Source of the DNA: Porticoccus sp.
Lineage (GTDB): Bacteria; Pseudomonadota; Gammaproteobacteria; Pseudomonadales; Porticoccaceae
NCBI GenBank assembly: GCA_002685455.1
Contig: NYXF01000007.1
Span: forward strand, 1 to 6,390
Direction of reading: 5' to 3'
DNA length: 6,390 bases
Shown here one piece after another: positions 5,748 through 6,390 of this stretch. Made by a program: the position numbers and the translations under genes. Each line of letters opens with the position of its first letter. Within the stretch, counting starts at the first letter, position 1. The notes beneath the pieces are model-generated. The model did no database searches. It was not told the DNA's origin and was given only the letters and a program-made list of their open reading frames with translations.

Positions 5748-6390
5748 TTAGTTAAATTTTCTTAGTTTATAAATATCTTTCCAATCAAAATGAATCTTGG
5801 GATGAAATGTCGCTACAATTTTTTTAATTAATTTTAAATCTTTCTCTGTATCTACTGACCATTTTATTTTAGATAAATCTTTTTTATGATAATTTAAGTT
5901 ATACTTTTTGTATTTGTTGCTTTTTCTAATATGCAAAGTAACATGTTCTTTATTTTCATTGCTTTTATTTTCTAAATAAGATTTTTTGAGTGATAATAAA
6001 TTTATAATTTCAACATCTAGCCCATCAGGAAAAGTCGGTGGGGTAACATTACCGACGTAGTCATAATTATTTTTTTTATAAATCTTTAGTAAATTATTAA
6101 TTATATTCCTGTCTACCAATGGACAATCACCTGTAATACGGATAATATCTGTTAAATTAAATTTTTTAGCACAATCAATATATCTTTTTAATACATTTTT
6201 TTTACTTCCTCTAAATATTTTTATTTTATTTTTTTTTGCATATTTTTTAAAAATACTGTCTCTTTTATTGTTGGATGTACACAAGATGATATTTTGAACC
6301 TTCGTTCTTTTACATCTTTTTATGCAGTAATCTAACACTGATAATTTAAGTCTATCATTAATTATTTTGAAATGTTTGCCTGGTAAGCGA
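5748..6390 (-). CDS. SpsF-like cytidylyltransferase (CMP-sugar synthetase family), 5'-partial
   Basis: The frame is open to the right edge. The 17 residues before the GTG at 6338 (RLPGKHFKIINDRLKLS) contain RLPGK, the nucleotide-binding motif found about a dozen residues from the start in this family. The GTG is therefore internal and the true start lies just outside the window. Counting RLPGK as 1-5, the 213 visible residues show SVLDYCIKR (17-25), FRGSKKNVLKRY (59-70), RITGDCPLVD (84-93, acidic metal/substrate site), FPDGLDVEI (120-128), EHVTLHIR (148-155) and WSVDTEKDL (177-185), in the order typical of SpsF/COG1861 proteins. By family it uses CTP to make a CMP-linked acidic sugar or similar precursor in the cytoplasm. 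It appears complete at the C-terminus and is followed after 9 bases by the aminotransferase. Family is sure; the sugar is not identifiable. Confidence 0.88.
   Translation of the reverse strand, partial: RLPGKHFKIINDRLKLSVLDYCIKRCKRTKVQNIILCTSNNKRDSIFKKYAKKNKIKIFRGSKKNVLKRYIDCAKKFNLTDIIRITGDCPLVDRNIINNLLKIYKKNNYDYVGNVTPPTFPDGLDVEIINLLSLKKSYLENKSNENKEHVTLHIRKSNKYKKYNLNYHKKDLSKIKWSVDTEKDLKLIKKIVATFHPKIHFDWKDIYKLRKFN

Overview
The window is extremely A+T-rich, with short intergenic gaps, overlapping genes, only TAA stops and TGG for tryptophan (standard code). It encodes part of a surface-polysaccharide (O-antigen or capsule type) biosynthesis locus. The base composition, compactness and lysine/asparagine/isoleucine-rich proteins suggest a streamlined free-living marine bacterium such as a SAR11/Pelagibacterales member. 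This is inference: no rRNA, tRNA or housekeeping marker is present, and other very A+T-rich bacteria cannot be excluded.

Layout. Positions 1-4490 hold four same-strand (+) genes, packed end to end: (1) a DUF4910-type aminopeptidase-like protein with a C-terminal winged helix, whose 5' end lies before the window; (2) an FAD-dependent amine-oxidase/mutase-fold protein; (3) a formyltransferase with both the Formyl_trans N-terminal and C-terminal domains; (4) a FemAB/GNAT-like acyltransferase split by a frameshift at a run of eleven A. Positions 4500-6390 hold two minus-strand genes that converge on this block with a 9-base gap: a SpsF-like cytidylyltransferase (5' end beyond the right edge) followed by a class III (glutamate-1-semialdehyde aminomutase-like) PLP aminotransferase. 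No stretch over 300 bases lacks a gene. No RNA gene, mobile element or CRISPR array was found.

How the genes may work together. By family, the cytidylyltransferase would make a CMP-activated acidic sugar or related precursor. The aminotransferase would put an amine on an intermediate, and the formyltransferase (and perhaps the FemAB-like enzyme) would acylate that amine. The FAD protein and the DUF4910 protein would do oxidation/rearrangement and hydrolytic or unknown steps. Families are well supported by motifs, but the substrates and the pathway order are inferred.

Main points for a second look: both edge genes extend past the window, so the ATG at 55 and the GTG at 6338 are internal codons, not starts. 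The FemAB-like gene is restored to one 318-residue frame by removing a single A from an 11-A run, the only homopolymer above 9 that I found in the window.
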